NCBI GenBank assembly: GCA_008933045.1
Contig: WBXJ01000082.1
Coordinates: 1 to 11,263 of the forward strand
Reading direction: 5' to 3'
Length of the DNA: 11,263 bases
From: Verrucomicrobiota bacterium
GTDB taxonomy: Bacteria; Verrucomicrobiota; Verrucomicrobiia; Limisphaerales; SXQI01
Below are positions 1-7,498 of the stretch, piece by piece (the first letter of the stretch is position 1; each line of letters starts with the position of its first letter). A program made the translations under genes and the position numbers. The notes below the pieces were generated by a model. It saw nothing but the letters and a program-made list of their open reading frames with translations, was not told the origin of the DNA and made no database searches.

Positions 1-1
1 A

Positions 2-412
2 GCCTTCGATTCGCACCAATTCTTTGCACGCTACGAAGCGGAGTGGCGACCGGAGTTGTGCGCGAACCACCCTCGGCCCACAGGTGATCCGACACGTTGG
101 ACTCGGTCGGAACAGATTCACGCTCTTTATTACGAGCCGGATTATTTCTGCCCTGAACCCTACGAGACCTACCCTTCGCATCTCCATATTGACCTGCTCC
201 CTCGGGCCCAAGGTCAAGGGTTTGGAAGGCAAATGTTGGAACAGGTCATCGACAAACTCCGGCAGCGCGGTTCCCCGGGAGCGCATCTGGGCGTCAGCGT
301 GCCGAATCAAGTTGCCCTTGGTTTTTATCAACGATTGGGCTTTAGTGAATTAATCCGAGTCGGTGTAGGAAACGACGGATGCATCTACATGGGCAAAAAA
401 ATTAACCAATAG
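2..412 (+). CDS. GNAT-family N-acetyltransferase, C-terminal part (5' end outside window)
   Basis: The reading frame is open from the first bases, so the true start lies upstream; the TTG at 56 is only an internal codon. The 136 visible residues end in a GNAT fold. An acetyl-CoA pyrophosphate-binding loop lies in HLHIDLLPRAQGQGFGR (visible residues 60-76), followed by a helix, then a GAHLGVSVPNQVALGFY strand-helix, and the typical end FYQRLGF (108-114). This pattern resembles the stand-alone acetyltransferases related to the C-terminal domain of O-GlcNAcase, but that assignment is from memory of the motif and the acyl acceptor cannot be read. The stop codon is 2 nt before the next start, so it is almost certainly co-transcribed with the aminotransferase. 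No catalytic residue beyond the acetyl-CoA site can be named with confidence. A GNAT enzyme is well supported; the substrate is unknown. Confidence 0.88.
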   Translation, partial: AFDSHQFFARYEAEWRPELCANHPRPTGDPTRWTRSEQIHALYYEPDYFCPEPYETYPSHLHIDLLPRAQGQGFGRQMLEQVIDKLRQRGSPGAHLGVSVPNQVALGFYQRLGFSELIRVGVGNDGCIYMGKKINQ

Positions 413-414
413 CC

Positions 415-1662
415 ATGATACAAAAACTAGCTTTATTGGGAGGGAAACCACTCCGTACCCGACCCTTCAATTCATGGCCGATCCACAATAAATCTGAGGA
501 GAGAAGCCTCCTGCGCACCCTGCGCAGTGGAAACTGGGGGCGATTACAGGGCCAGGAAGTGGCCAATTTTGAAAAACGATTCGCTGCCGCACACGGTTGC
601 GAACACGGCATCGCGGTGGTCAACGGCACGGTGTCTCTCCGCATCGGTTTGTTAGCCGCCGGAATCCAAGCCGAGGACGAAGTCATCGTCCCACCTTACA
701 CTTTTTTATCCACGGCATCCGCAGTGATTGAATCGAACGCGGTCCCTGTGTTTGCAGATATCGATCTGCACACATTCAACCTCGACCCGAAAGCCGTCGA
801 AGCCGCGATCACTCCGCGCACCAAGGCCATCATCCCCGTGCATTTCGCGGGCCAACCAGCCGACATGGACGGGATCATGGCCATCGGGAAGAAACACAAC
901 CTCCTCGTCATCGAGGACGCGGCCCACGCTCACGGAGCTAGCTACCAAGACCGTCCCGCAGGCTCCATCGGACACCTCGGATCGTTTTCATTCCAATCCA
1001 GCAAAAACATGACCGCTGGCGAAGGCGGCATCATCACCACGAACGATGAAACTCTCGCTGAGGCTTGCCGTTCCATCCAAAGTTGTGGACGAATCCCCAG
1101 CGGCCCTTGGTACGAACACCATGTGATCTCAGGAAATTACCGATTGGGCGAGTTTCAGGGGGCAATCCTGAGTTGCCAACTTGACCGCCTTGAGGATCAA
1201 ACAAAACGACGCGATCGCAACGGGCAATACCTCGCCGCAAAACTCTCACGGTTCCCAGGCATTTTTCCACAGCAACGCCCCTCGGATTGCACACGCCATA
1301 GCTATCACCTGATGATGTTGAGAGTCGAAGCGGAACACTTCGGTGTCTCCCGTGACACCTTGGTGGAGGCTCTTTGCGCCGAGAGGATCCCCTGCTCTGC
1401 CGGTTACGCTTACTCGCTCCCGCAGCAACCGATCTTTGAGAACAAAGCGTTCGGCCCCTACATCCCCAAAGCAACCGCGCGGCTGAAATTTAACAAAGTT
1501 CGCTGCCCTAACAGCGACCTGATCTGTAAGGAACAATGCGTCTGGCTCGGGCAAAACATATTCCTTGGCCAACGAAAGGATATGGACGACATCGCCGACG
1601 CGTTTGAAAAAATCTACGAACAACGCCAAACTCTCAACGCCAAATTCCCCTCTAACCCCTAA
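415..1662 (+). CDS. DegT/DnrJ/EryC1/StrS family PLP-dependent sugar aminotransferase
   Basis: The 415-residue product has the usual length and layout of the family, which transfers an amino group (commonly from Glu or Gln) to a keto-sugar or keto-cyclitol in the cytoplasm. Visible landmarks are the phosphate-binding NGTVSL (residues 70-75), VPPYTFLSTASAV (92-104), the cofactor-contacting IEDAAHAHGA (166-175, with D168), and the Schiff-base lysine K197 in FQSSKNMTAGEGG. A GNYRLGEFQGAIL segment follows, and a C-terminal CVWLGQNIFLGQRKDMDDI region matches the family end. The N-terminal LALLGGKPLRTRPFNSWP resembles AHBA-synthase and scyllo-inosose aminotransferase-like members, but the substrate cannot be assigned. 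The ATG lies 2 nt after the GNAT stop and has no clear Shine-Dalgarno sequence, which suggests translational coupling. All key residues are present, so it should be active. Confidence 0.93.
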   Translation: MIQKLALLGGKPLRTRPFNSWPIHNKSEERSLLRTLRSGNWGRLQGQEVANFEKRFAAAHGCEHGIAVVNGTVSLRIGLLAAGIQAEDEVIVPPYTFLSTASAVIESNAVPVFADIDLHTFNLDPKAVEAAITPRTKAIIPVHFAGQPADMDGIMAIGKKHNLLVIEDAAHAHGASYQDRPAGSIGHLGSFSFQSSKNMTAGEGGIITTNDETLAEACRSIQSCGRIPSGPWYEHHVISGNYRLGEFQGAILSCQLDRLEDQTKRRDRNGQYLAAKLSRFPGIFPQQRPSDCTRHSYHLMMLRVEAEHFGVSRDTLVEALCAERIPCSAGYAYSLPQQPIFENKAFGPYIPKATARLKFNKVRCPNSDLICKEQCVWLGQNIFLGQRKDMDDIADAFEKIYEQRQTLNAKFPSNP

Positions 1663-1665
1663 CCC

Positions 1666-1670
1666 AAGGA
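1666..1670 (+). promoter_or_regulatory. Shine-Dalgarno sequence deciding the EIIC start
   Basis: AAGGA sits 5 nt before a GTG codon at 1676, just after the aminotransferase stop (1660-1662). The same frame is open upstream to an ATG at 1565, but that start would overlap the aminotransferase by about 98 nt and add 37 unrelated residues. The site therefore fixes the start at GTG 1676. Confidence 0.75.
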
Positions 1671-1675
1671 TCCCT

Positions 1676-2929
1676 GTGTCTAAGCCTTCCGGAGTTCTGA
1701 ACCCTCGCCTAGCTCCCCTGTTGCATGGATTGAACGAGAATGTTTACCTCGCCGCAATCCGAACAGGAATGGTGTCAGTGGTGCCCCTCACGATTATCGG
1801 AGGGCTTTTCATGATCCTCTCCTTCCTGCCGATCAAAGGCTGGGAAGCACGCGTGGCTCCTTACCTCCAGTTGTTACAAATTCCCGTCACGGCGACCTTC
1901 GGACTTCTGGGAGTGTTCGTTTGCTTTGCCATCGGCTACGACCTTGGAAAACGACTGAAACAAGAGGCGATTGTCAGTGCCTCTATCTCAACCTTGATCT
2001 TCCTCATGATCTCGCTCGACTTGAAAGGGTTGACCCTCTCGATGGATAGTTTGGGATCCAGGGGGTTGTTCACGGCCATCCTGATTGCGATCATTTCTGT
2101 CTGCGTCCAAAAATTCTTCACCGACGCGCAGTGGGTTATCAAGCTCCCTGACAGTGTGCCTTCTGTGGTCTATGAGTCCTTCCTATCCCTCGTGCCAATG
2201 TGCTTCCTTGTCATTGGTTTTTGGATCATCCGGTTTGTCCTCGGGATTGACATCAATGAGTTGATGCAAACCGCCTTTAAACCCTTGGTCTTTGCACTGA
2301 ACACGTTGCCTGGGATTTTGGTCTACGCATTTTTAGTCACCTTGCTATGGTCGATTGGGATCAACGGCGACAACGCGATGGACGCAATCGTGGCTCCCAT
2401 CTTTCTCCAATTCTTGGCCGATAACGTCACCGCAATCACCCAAGGCCAGCCCTTGCCCTATGTGACGGCAAACGGATTTTTCACCACCTTTGTCAACGTC
2501 GGAGGCACAGGGGCTACTCTGGCGTTGGCACTCATCATGTTCAATTCCAAGGAGCCGGGCTTTCGCAAAATCAGCCGCATTTCGTTGCCGACTCAGGTGT
2601 TTCAAATTAACGAACCAATCTTCTTCGGGTTTCCCATCGTGCTCAACCCCATCTTCATGATCCCCTATATCCTGAACGCGTTGATCCTGACGGCTTCCAG
2701 CTATCTGCTGATCGATTGGAACATCATTCACAAACCGTTCGTGAACGTGCCCTGGACCACGCCCCCCATTATTGGCCACTATTTAGTGACAGGTGGAGAC
2801 TGGAGAGCCGCGGTGTGGGGAGCCGTTTCCATCGTAATCGCCATGTTCGTCTACTACCCGTTCGCAAAAGCCGCCGAACGACAACGCCTACGTCAAAACT
2901 CGACCACTCCGACACTGCCTCTTGCGTAA
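1676..2929 (+). CDS. PTS transporter subunit EIIC, lactose/cellobiose/chitobiose family
   Basis: A 417-residue inner-membrane protein with about ten hydrophobic segments. In PTS systems the EIIC domain forms the sugar channel, and the sugar is phosphorylated by EIIB as it enters. Family landmarks are the N-terminal LNENVYLAAIRTGMVSVVPL (19-38), the re-entrant-loop region WSIGINGDNAMDAIVAPIFL (225-244), the Gly-rich FVNVGGTGATLALALIMF (272-289), the substrate-binding NEP motif with E313, FGFPIVLNPIFMIPYI (317-332), and VPWTTPPIIGHYL (358-370). Length is slightly under the 430-450 typical for cellobiose EIIC. The His usual in the GI-H-G motif is Asn here (N230). No EIIA, EIIB, EI or HPr gene is nearby. 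The GTG start is chosen because of AAGGA 5 nt upstream. Family assignment is strong; whether it works as a phosphotransferase permease or a plain transporter is open. Confidence 0.92.
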   Translation: MSKPSGVLNPRLAPLLHGLNENVYLAAIRTGMVSVVPLTIIGGLFMILSFLPIKGWEARVAPYLQLLQIPVTATFGLLGVFVCFAIGYDLGKRLKQEAIVSASISTLIFLMISLDLKGLTLSMDSLGSRGLFTAILIAIISVCVQKFFTDAQWVIKLPDSVPSVVYESFLSLVPMCFLVIGFWIIRFVLGIDINELMQTAFKPLVFALNTLPGILVYAFLVTLLWSIGINGDNAMDAIVAPIFLQFLADNVTAITQGQPLPYVTANGFFTTFVNVGGTGATLALALIMFNSKEPGFRKISRISLPTQVFQINEPIFFGFPIVLNPIFMIPYILNALILTASSYLLIDWNIIHKPFVNVPWTTPPIIGHYLVTGGDWRAAVWGAVSIVIAMFVYYPFAKAAERQRLRQNSTTPTLPLA

Positions 2930-2962
2930 CGACACCAATAAGTCCTTAATAGCCGTCAACTT

Positions 2963-5611
2963 ATGTCACTGAAATACTGCCATTGGATCATCCTTTTAGC
3001 ATTTTGCCTCACCGCGAAGGCCCAGACCCCACCATCCGCTACCAACAAATCCGAACCTCCCAGCCAAGTGGGGCTTGAACTGACCCCCGCGAAGAACCTT
3101 GGGGTCACGATCCCACGCGCCGCGTTAGGTCAGGACTTTCTCCTTTCGGGGTCGAGCATCCCGCAGGCGGTGACCGCCACCAGCCATGGGCTCGCAGGGA
3201 AGATTGTCCGCTTCGAACTGTTTCACGATGCAGTGGATATGTACGAATCCACTCAAGGCCAACTGGTGACCACAGACCTCCCAGCCCGTCGCCTTCTGAC
3301 GTCCTTTCCGATTATCGAACAAAATGAGACTCGTGTCGTCATCGACTTCAACAAGGGAATGCACCGAGTCTTTACCGCAAGTTGGATTGGCGGCGGAGCG
3401 TTCAATCCCTCTGCAAGTGCGCGAACTCTCGAGGTGTCGCAAAGTCGTGTTTTTGAAGTCAAACGCGATGGCCGCCGCTTGGTTGTACGCCAAAGTGTGC
3501 AAGTGCGCGATCGGCAAACCGATCCAAACCTCGAGGAACGGTTCGAGATTCGTTATTTCCTCAGCCCCTACACCCAAGTCGCCATCCCGAACAAAGAACA
3601 TGGCCCGAGCGATGCGCGATACGTGGGATACTTCGAAGTTGCACCTCAGGTCGAACCTATCTCCGGTCGCCAGACCACCAAGATCGCCCGCTTCAACATA
3701 AACGAGCCGATTCGATTTTATTACAGCGCCAACACCCCTGCTGAATATGAGGAAGCCGTTCGTGAAGGTATCCTTTATTGGAATCGGGCCTTCGGCAAAG
3801 AGGTAATTAAAGCGGATAAGGCACCCGCCGGAGTCACCGCGCCCGACGCTGCTCACAACATTGTCCAATGGGTGCCCTACGACAGTGCCACCTTCGCTTA
3901 TGCAGACGCTCTGGTGGATCCAATCTCCGGAGCCACTCAACACGGGCAAGCTTACATTACCAGCGTCTTTGCGTTCAGCAGCAAGGCTCGCGTCCGAGAA
4001 CTCTTGCGTCTGGTTCGCAGCACGTTGGATCATAAGGATGGAAAATCTACCAACAGCAATTTAGGAATCGATTTTCTTCAATCCTCCAGCCTGTGCAGTG
4101 GTGATCCTATCCAGTTCGCACAGCAGTTTGCGGCTGGGTTAGAAGCAGTGCTCGCTGTCGATCAACTGGATGATTCCGGAGTGCTGCGGCTTTCTCAGGA
4201 TTACGTGCGAAAAGTGGTGGCTCATGAAATTGGGCATGTCCTGGGTCTTCGCCACAATTTTGCTTCTAGCTTAACGGGGACATTAACCCACCGCGAACTG
4301 GACGATTGGTTCCGCCAATATCTCAACAACTCCATTACCAACAATTACAACAACCATCTCACCAGTGAATCCGTGATGGATTACACGCCGTTCAAGTCGA
4401 GGTTGTTCATTGGGCACCTGATCCACACCTCCAAAGAAGCGTTGCCCTACGACAAAGCCGCCATCCAATGGGGCTATCTGGATCAGACGACTGTGATCGA
4501 TCGAAAAACCATTTTTGCGACCGACCAGGACACCGCCGTCTATGGGGACGTTCGCACGTTCGATTACGGCCCCGATCCAATCGTGGGGGCATACGCCAAC
4601 ATCGGTGACCTGGTTCGCAACCTTCCTCAAAGCGTCATCGAAGCGTTCATCCGTGCCAAAGCACCCCGCGACCCCCGTGACCGTGTGCCACTGTCTAATG
4701 TCAACTTGAGCCACGTGACGTTCGCTAATGCTTTTGCGACCGAATTCGCACAAATTCTTCAGTGGTTCAAATCCTCCACTCGCTCGCTCAAGGTCGAAAA
4801 TGGATTCGACTATATCGGCGACCTCAATCGCAAAGAGATCCAAGTCGCCCATTGGAAAAGGCTCAACGAACAAACCGAACGCATCGGGGGAATCGATCGC
4901 CTCCTGTTCTCCAGCCTTCCCGTAGACCTCAAGCTCGAATTCAAAGGTGAACCCAAGGAAGTCGCGACGAACGAAAAAATTGACGCTAAAAAACTCAATG
5001 AAACGCTGGCCAAGCTGCTCGAAACACCCGTCTATACGAATTGGATTGGTCTCGATGCTCGGACGAATACGTTCACCAAGGATGAGAAAGAAATCATCCT
5101 GAACCGAGGCCGCAAACTCTTCGGAGAGTTCGAGAAAGAAATCGTCAAACGCGCGGTCCAAACTTTGGAGAAAGCCCAACGCGATCTAGGCGTCAAAGCG
5201 AATGGAATTGTCGGCGAGGATGATATTATCGCCCAACTCGAAAAAAGGACGGCCGAACTTGCCAAAGTAGTCATCATGTCTCGAAATGACGAGGATCGGC
5301 GTCGCGGAAAAGTCGATAAGAGCACCGTCGACGTGGTTGATTTTCGTTACGACTTGGAAACACGCCTAACCGCCGCAAGATCTCTGGCTGATGACATCGG
5401 CAGCTTCAAAGGCTGGGCTGCTGATGCCAAGGGTGATCTCCATAAACAACTTCGTGAGGAGGTCGATGCCTCGTTGAATATTCAGAATTTCCGCGAGTTC
5501 AACGAGGCCATGCTCTCGCGTTCCTTACGCGACTGGTACCTCGACCAACAATCAGTCATCGGACTTCTCCCGGCCAAGAAAGGGCCAGTGGCCCCTAGCA
5601 ACCCACGCTAA
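2963..5611 (+). CDS. Secreted zinc-dependent metalloprotease, metzincin type (DUF5117/DUF4953-like)
   Basis: An 882-residue exported protein. Residues 1-20 form a Sec signal peptide (K4, hydrophobic core WIILLAFCLTA, cut after A-K-A at 20/21); no lipobox is seen. Residues about 60-250 look like the beta-rich N-terminal domain that precedes the catalytic domain in this family. The catalytic part includes EPIRFYYSANTPAEYEEAV, EGILYWNRAFGKEV and the zinc site HEIGHVLGLRH with H421, E422, H425 and H431 in the exact HEXXHXXGXXH spacing. A Met-turn SVMDYTPF follows with M472. The C-terminal 320 residues are charged and mostly helical with no motif I recognise. All metal ligands and the general-base Glu are present, so it is probably active in the periplasm or outside the cell. 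It lies 33 nt after the EIIC gene with no terminator between, so it is likely co-transcribed, although the ATG has no good Shine-Dalgarno sequence. Natural substrates of the family are poorly known. Confidence 0.9.
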   Translation: MSLKYCHWIILLAFCLTAKAQTPPSATNKSEPPSQVGLELTPAKNLGVTIPRAALGQDFLLSGSSIPQAVTATSHGLAGKIVRFELFHDAVDMYESTQGQLVTTDLPARRLLTSFPIIEQNETRVVIDFNKGMHRVFTASWIGGGAFNPSASARTLEVSQSRVFEVKRDGRRLVVRQSVQVRDRQTDPNLEERFEIRYFLSPYTQVAIPNKEHGPSDARYVGYFEVAPQVEPISGRQTTKIARFNINEPIRFYYSANTPAEYEEAVREGILYWNRAFGKEVIKADKAPAGVTAPDAAHNIVQWVPYDSATFAYADALVDPISGATQHGQAYITSVFAFSSKARVRELLRLVRSTLDHKDGKSTNSNLGIDFLQSSSLCSGDPIQFAQQFAAGLEAVLAVDQLDDSGVLRLSQDYVRKVVAHEIGHVLGLRHNFASSLTGTLTHRELDDWFRQYLNNSITNNYNNHLTSESVMDYTPFKSRLFIGHLIHTSKEALPYDKAAIQWGYLDQTTVIDRKTIFATDQDTAVYGDVRTFDYGPDPIVGAYANIGDLVRNLPQSVIEAFIRAKAPRDPRDRVPLSNVNLSHVTFANAFATEFAQILQWFKSSTRSLKVENGFDYIGDLNRKEIQVAHWKRLNEQTERIGGIDRLLFSSLPVDLKLEFKGEPKEVATNEKIDAKKLNETLAKLLETPVYTNWIGLDARTNTFTKDEKEIILNRGRKLFGEFEKEIVKRAVQTLEKAQRDLGVKANGIVGEDDIIAQLEKRTAELAKVVIMSRNDEDRRRGKVDKSTVDVVDFRYDLETRLTAARSLADDIGSFKGWAADAKGDLHKQLREEVDASLNIQNFREFNEAMLSRSLRDWYLDQQSVIGLLPAKKGPVAPSNPR

Positions 5612-5623
5612 AGCGACCTACTC

Positions 5624-5647
5624 GGAGGTGCTCACTCGAGCACTTTC
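5624..5647. terminator. Hairpin between convergent genes, possible weak terminator
   Basis: GTGCTC (5628-5633) pairs with GAGCAC (5638-5643) around the tetraloop ACTC. Read on the + strand the stem extends to ten pairs with G-U pairs (5624-5633 with 5638-5647). It lies just after the metalloprotease stop and overlaps the last codons of the phosphohexomutase gene. No U-tract follows the full stem on either strand, so rho-independent function is uncertain. The convergent position is the main argument for a role. Confidence 0.3.
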
Positions 5648-7056
5648 CGACATGCCGAGCGCAACTGGCTTAGACCTTGAGCGGACCGAGCTTCGATATA
5701 ACATCGAAGCAACGGTTCAGTTCCGCTCGCACGGAAAGCTACCCACTCTCCTCTGGGCAGTAGGAATTTAAAACCGTCAACGGTGATGAATTTTTCGACC
5801 TTAAACTTGCCGATTCTATCCAAACCACCGGCAAGTTTTTTCAATATCATTTCCTTCTGCTCAGGTGGGATTGAAATGTTCAGGCGATCCGTAAAAAACG
5901 ATCCCGTTTTTGCTTCGAGCAATTGAAGAATCGTGCGTAACGATTTTTTCTCCGTCGCGACCAATTCAGCCATCAATAGACAGGCCAAAATACCATCCTT
6001 CTCAGGAATGTGACCTTTGACACTCAGACCGCCGGACTCCTCCCCACCCACGATGATCGGCTCAGATTCCATCAGCGCACCGATATACTTGAATCCGACG
6101 GGAGTTTCATGAACCTGCACGCCCAGCAGGCCCGCCACGGCATCCAACTGATGACTGGTAGGCACAGTGCGAACCACCGCCCCTGTCCAACCACGGTGCT
6201 TCTTGAGGTGATAAAGGGCCAATGCAAGAATCTGATTGGGCGACAACCAAGTGCCATCGCGATCCATAATCCCGAACCGATCTGCATCCCCATCAAGTCC
6301 CAGCCCGAGGGAAATTTTGCCTGCTAAAAGTGCCTGCCTCACTTCTGACATTCCCTCCGAATTCGGCTCTGGATGATGCCCCCCGAAGAACGGGTCAGGT
6401 TCTGCGTGGAACACAATCACCTTCGCTCCGGCCTCAATGAGCAATCGGTCGAGGTAACCCCTCCCAGTCCCGAACATGAGTTCGACGCCAACCTTAAGCT
6501 TTGCTTTTTTAATCGTCGCAAAATCAATGAGCTTTGCGATCTGCTTAAAGTAGGCAGGTTGAGGATCAAACTCGGGGCACGGGAAGGTGCCCACAACCTG
6601 AGAGGGAAAGGTCCACTGATTTCGGATCAACCGTTCCACATGAGCCTCGATCCGTTGAGTGATCTCGGGGGGAGCAGCAGCACCGTTGGAAGTTGAAAAC
6701 TTTAATCCCTGATAATAAGCAGGGTTATGACTAGCGGTCATGTTGATCCCGCCGATCGCTTTCCGTGCGCGAATACTCTGGGCAATGACGGGTGTGGGCG
6801 TGTCCCGGTTGCAAAGCAACGGTTTCAGACCGTTGGCGACCAGAACCTCAGCCGCTGCAAGGGAGAATTCCTTGCCTAAAAACCGAGTGTCATACCCGAG
6901 AATCACCACCGGTCTGCGACCCTGAATCGTGGAACCCTCCACAGCCAACTCTTCTTTTAAATATTCCGCGATGCCTTGAGCGGCGAGGCGAACGTTCGCG
7001 AATGTGAAATCACGGGCGATCAACCCCCGCCAACCCGAGGTTCCAAACTTTATCAT
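5632..7056 (-). CDS. Alpha-D-phosphohexomutase (phosphoglucomutase/phosphomannomutase family)
   Basis: The 474-residue cytoplasmic enzyme moves a phosphate between C1 and C6 of a hexose. All four family motifs are present in order. These are the N-terminal FGTSGWRG (4-11), the catalytic phosphoserine in TASHNP (S109), the metal-binding loop DGDADRFG (255-262; D255, D257, D259), and the sugar-binding GGEESGG (337-343). The phosphate-binding RASGTEPLLR (442-451) closes the C-terminal domain. The GEESGG form and GWRG start resemble bacterial phosphoglucomutase-like members, but glucose and mannose specificity cannot be separated by eye and phosphoglucosamine is also possible. The start at 7056 is 3 nt after the nuoA stop and is supported by AAAAGG upstream. 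It is the last gene of a - strand run, and its end faces the metalloprotease across 20 nt. Confidence 0.93.
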   Translation of the reverse strand: MIKFGTSGWRGLIARDFTFANVRLAAQGIAEYLKEELAVEGSTIQGRRPVVILGYDTRFLGKEFSLAAAEVLVANGLKPLLCNRDTPTPVIAQSIRARKAIGGINMTASHNPAYYQGLKFSTSNGAAAPPEITQRIEAHVERLIRNQWTFPSQVVGTFPCPEFDPQPAYFKQIAKLIDFATIKKAKLKVGVELMFGTGRGYLDRLLIEAGAKVIVFHAEPDPFFGGHHPEPNSEGMSEVRQALLAGKISLGLGLDGDADRFGIMDRDGTWLSPNQILALALYHLKKHRGWTGAVVRTVPTSHQLDAVAGLLGVQVHETPVGFKYIGALMESEPIIVGGEESGGLSVKGHIPEKDGILACLLMAELVATEKKSLRTILQLLEAKTGSFFTDRLNISIPPEQKEMILKKLAGGLDRIGKFKVEKFITVDGFKFLLPRGEWVAFRASGTEPLLRCYIEARSAQGLSQLRSACRKVLE

Positions 7057-7059
7057 GAA

Positions 7060-7440
7060 CTACCTTTTCCAGTCGAAAGCACCTTTTTTTAGAGCGTAAA
7101 TATAGCCCACAAAAAGGACACCGAGAAACGAAACCATCGCACCAAAAATAAGATTGGCATCCGTCTTCAGTAAATCGCGGTAAACCACGGCCCATGGATA
7201 CATGAACACCACCTCGATATCGAAAAGGATGAACAGCATGGCCACCAGATAGAATTTCACCGAGAGTCGACTTTGGCCATCGCCGATGGGCAACATGCCG
7301 CATTCGTAAGCCGTGTCTTTGATCAGGGTGCGCTTGGCACGTTTCCCCGCGACTGCGGAAAGGATCAGGTTCCCCACGGCAAACGACACCGCGACGGCTC
7401 CTAACAAAAGAATTGGGATGTATTGCTGCTGCTGTTCCAT
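7060..7440 (-). CDS. nuoA: NADH-quinone oxidoreductase subunit A (complex I, NuoA/NdhC)
   Basis: A 126-residue membrane protein of the proton-pumping NADH:quinone oxidoreductase, sitting at the junction of the peripheral and membrane arms near the quinone site. Three membrane segments are visible, about residues 8-28, 62-84 and 96-116. The conserved loop YECGMLPIGD (45-54, with E46) follows the first segment. The second holds SVKFYLVAMLFILFDIEVVF with D74 and E76, followed by YPWAV, all hallmarks of the family. The ATG at 7440 is preferred: it gives the usual length and a normal start (MEQQQQYIP). The frame also runs to a TTG at 7479, but those 13 extra residues have no family counterpart. 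A weak AGGG lies about 11 nt upstream. No other complex I gene is in the window; neighbours are fabI (58 nt upstream) and the phosphohexomutase (3 nt downstream). Confidence 0.93.
   Translation of the reverse strand: MEQQQQYIPILLLGAVAVSFAVGNLILSAVAGKRAKRTLIKDTAYECGMLPIGDGQSRLSVKFYLVAMLFILFDIEVVFMYPWAVVYRDLLKTDANLIFGAMVSFLGVLFVGYIYALKKGAFDWKR
7063..7068 (-). promoter_or_regulatory. Shine-Dalgarno sequence of the phosphohexomutase gene
   Basis: On the - strand AAAAGG lies 6 nt before the ATG at 7056, inside the last codons of nuoA. It supports both the chosen start and translation from a shared nuoA-phosphohexomutase message. Confidence 0.6.
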
Positions 7441-7474
7441 AACTGGGTCAACCCTATCCACCGGACTCAGGCTT

Positions 7475-7486
7475 GGCAAGCTTGCC
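7475..7486. repeat. Perfect 12-bp palindrome between fabI and nuoA
   Basis: GGCAAGCTTGCC is fully self-complementary and lies in the 58-nt space between the fabI stop and the nuoA start. It could be a protein-binding dyad or a small hairpin in the fabI-nuoA message. No U-tract follows it, so it does not read as a terminator. Its role is unknown and it may be chance. Confidence 0.3.
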
Positions 7487-7498
7487 CGCCCTCAACCC

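Noticed and set aside
1034..1629. Two open frames on the - strand inside the aminotransferase gene
   Set aside because: Opposite a clearly conserved aminotransferase; translations show no family features.
1652..1668. CTAACCCCTAACCC direct repeat
   Set aside because: Only two imperfect units at a gene junction; too short to be a repeat element.
1565..1675. Extended N-terminus for the EIIC from ATG 1565
   Set aside because: It would overlap the aminotransferase by about 98 nt and adds residues with no family counterpart, while GTG 1676 has AAGGA at good spacing.
3125..4033. 302-codon open frame on the - strand inside the metalloprotease gene
   Set aside because: It lies wholly opposite a gene with a signal peptide, zinc site and Met-turn. 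Its translation shows no motif or domain, so it is a shadow frame.
4283..5179. 298-codon open frame on the - strand inside the metalloprotease gene
   Set aside because: Rich in F, D and E as expected from the complement of Lys/Glu-rich codons; no recognisable domain.
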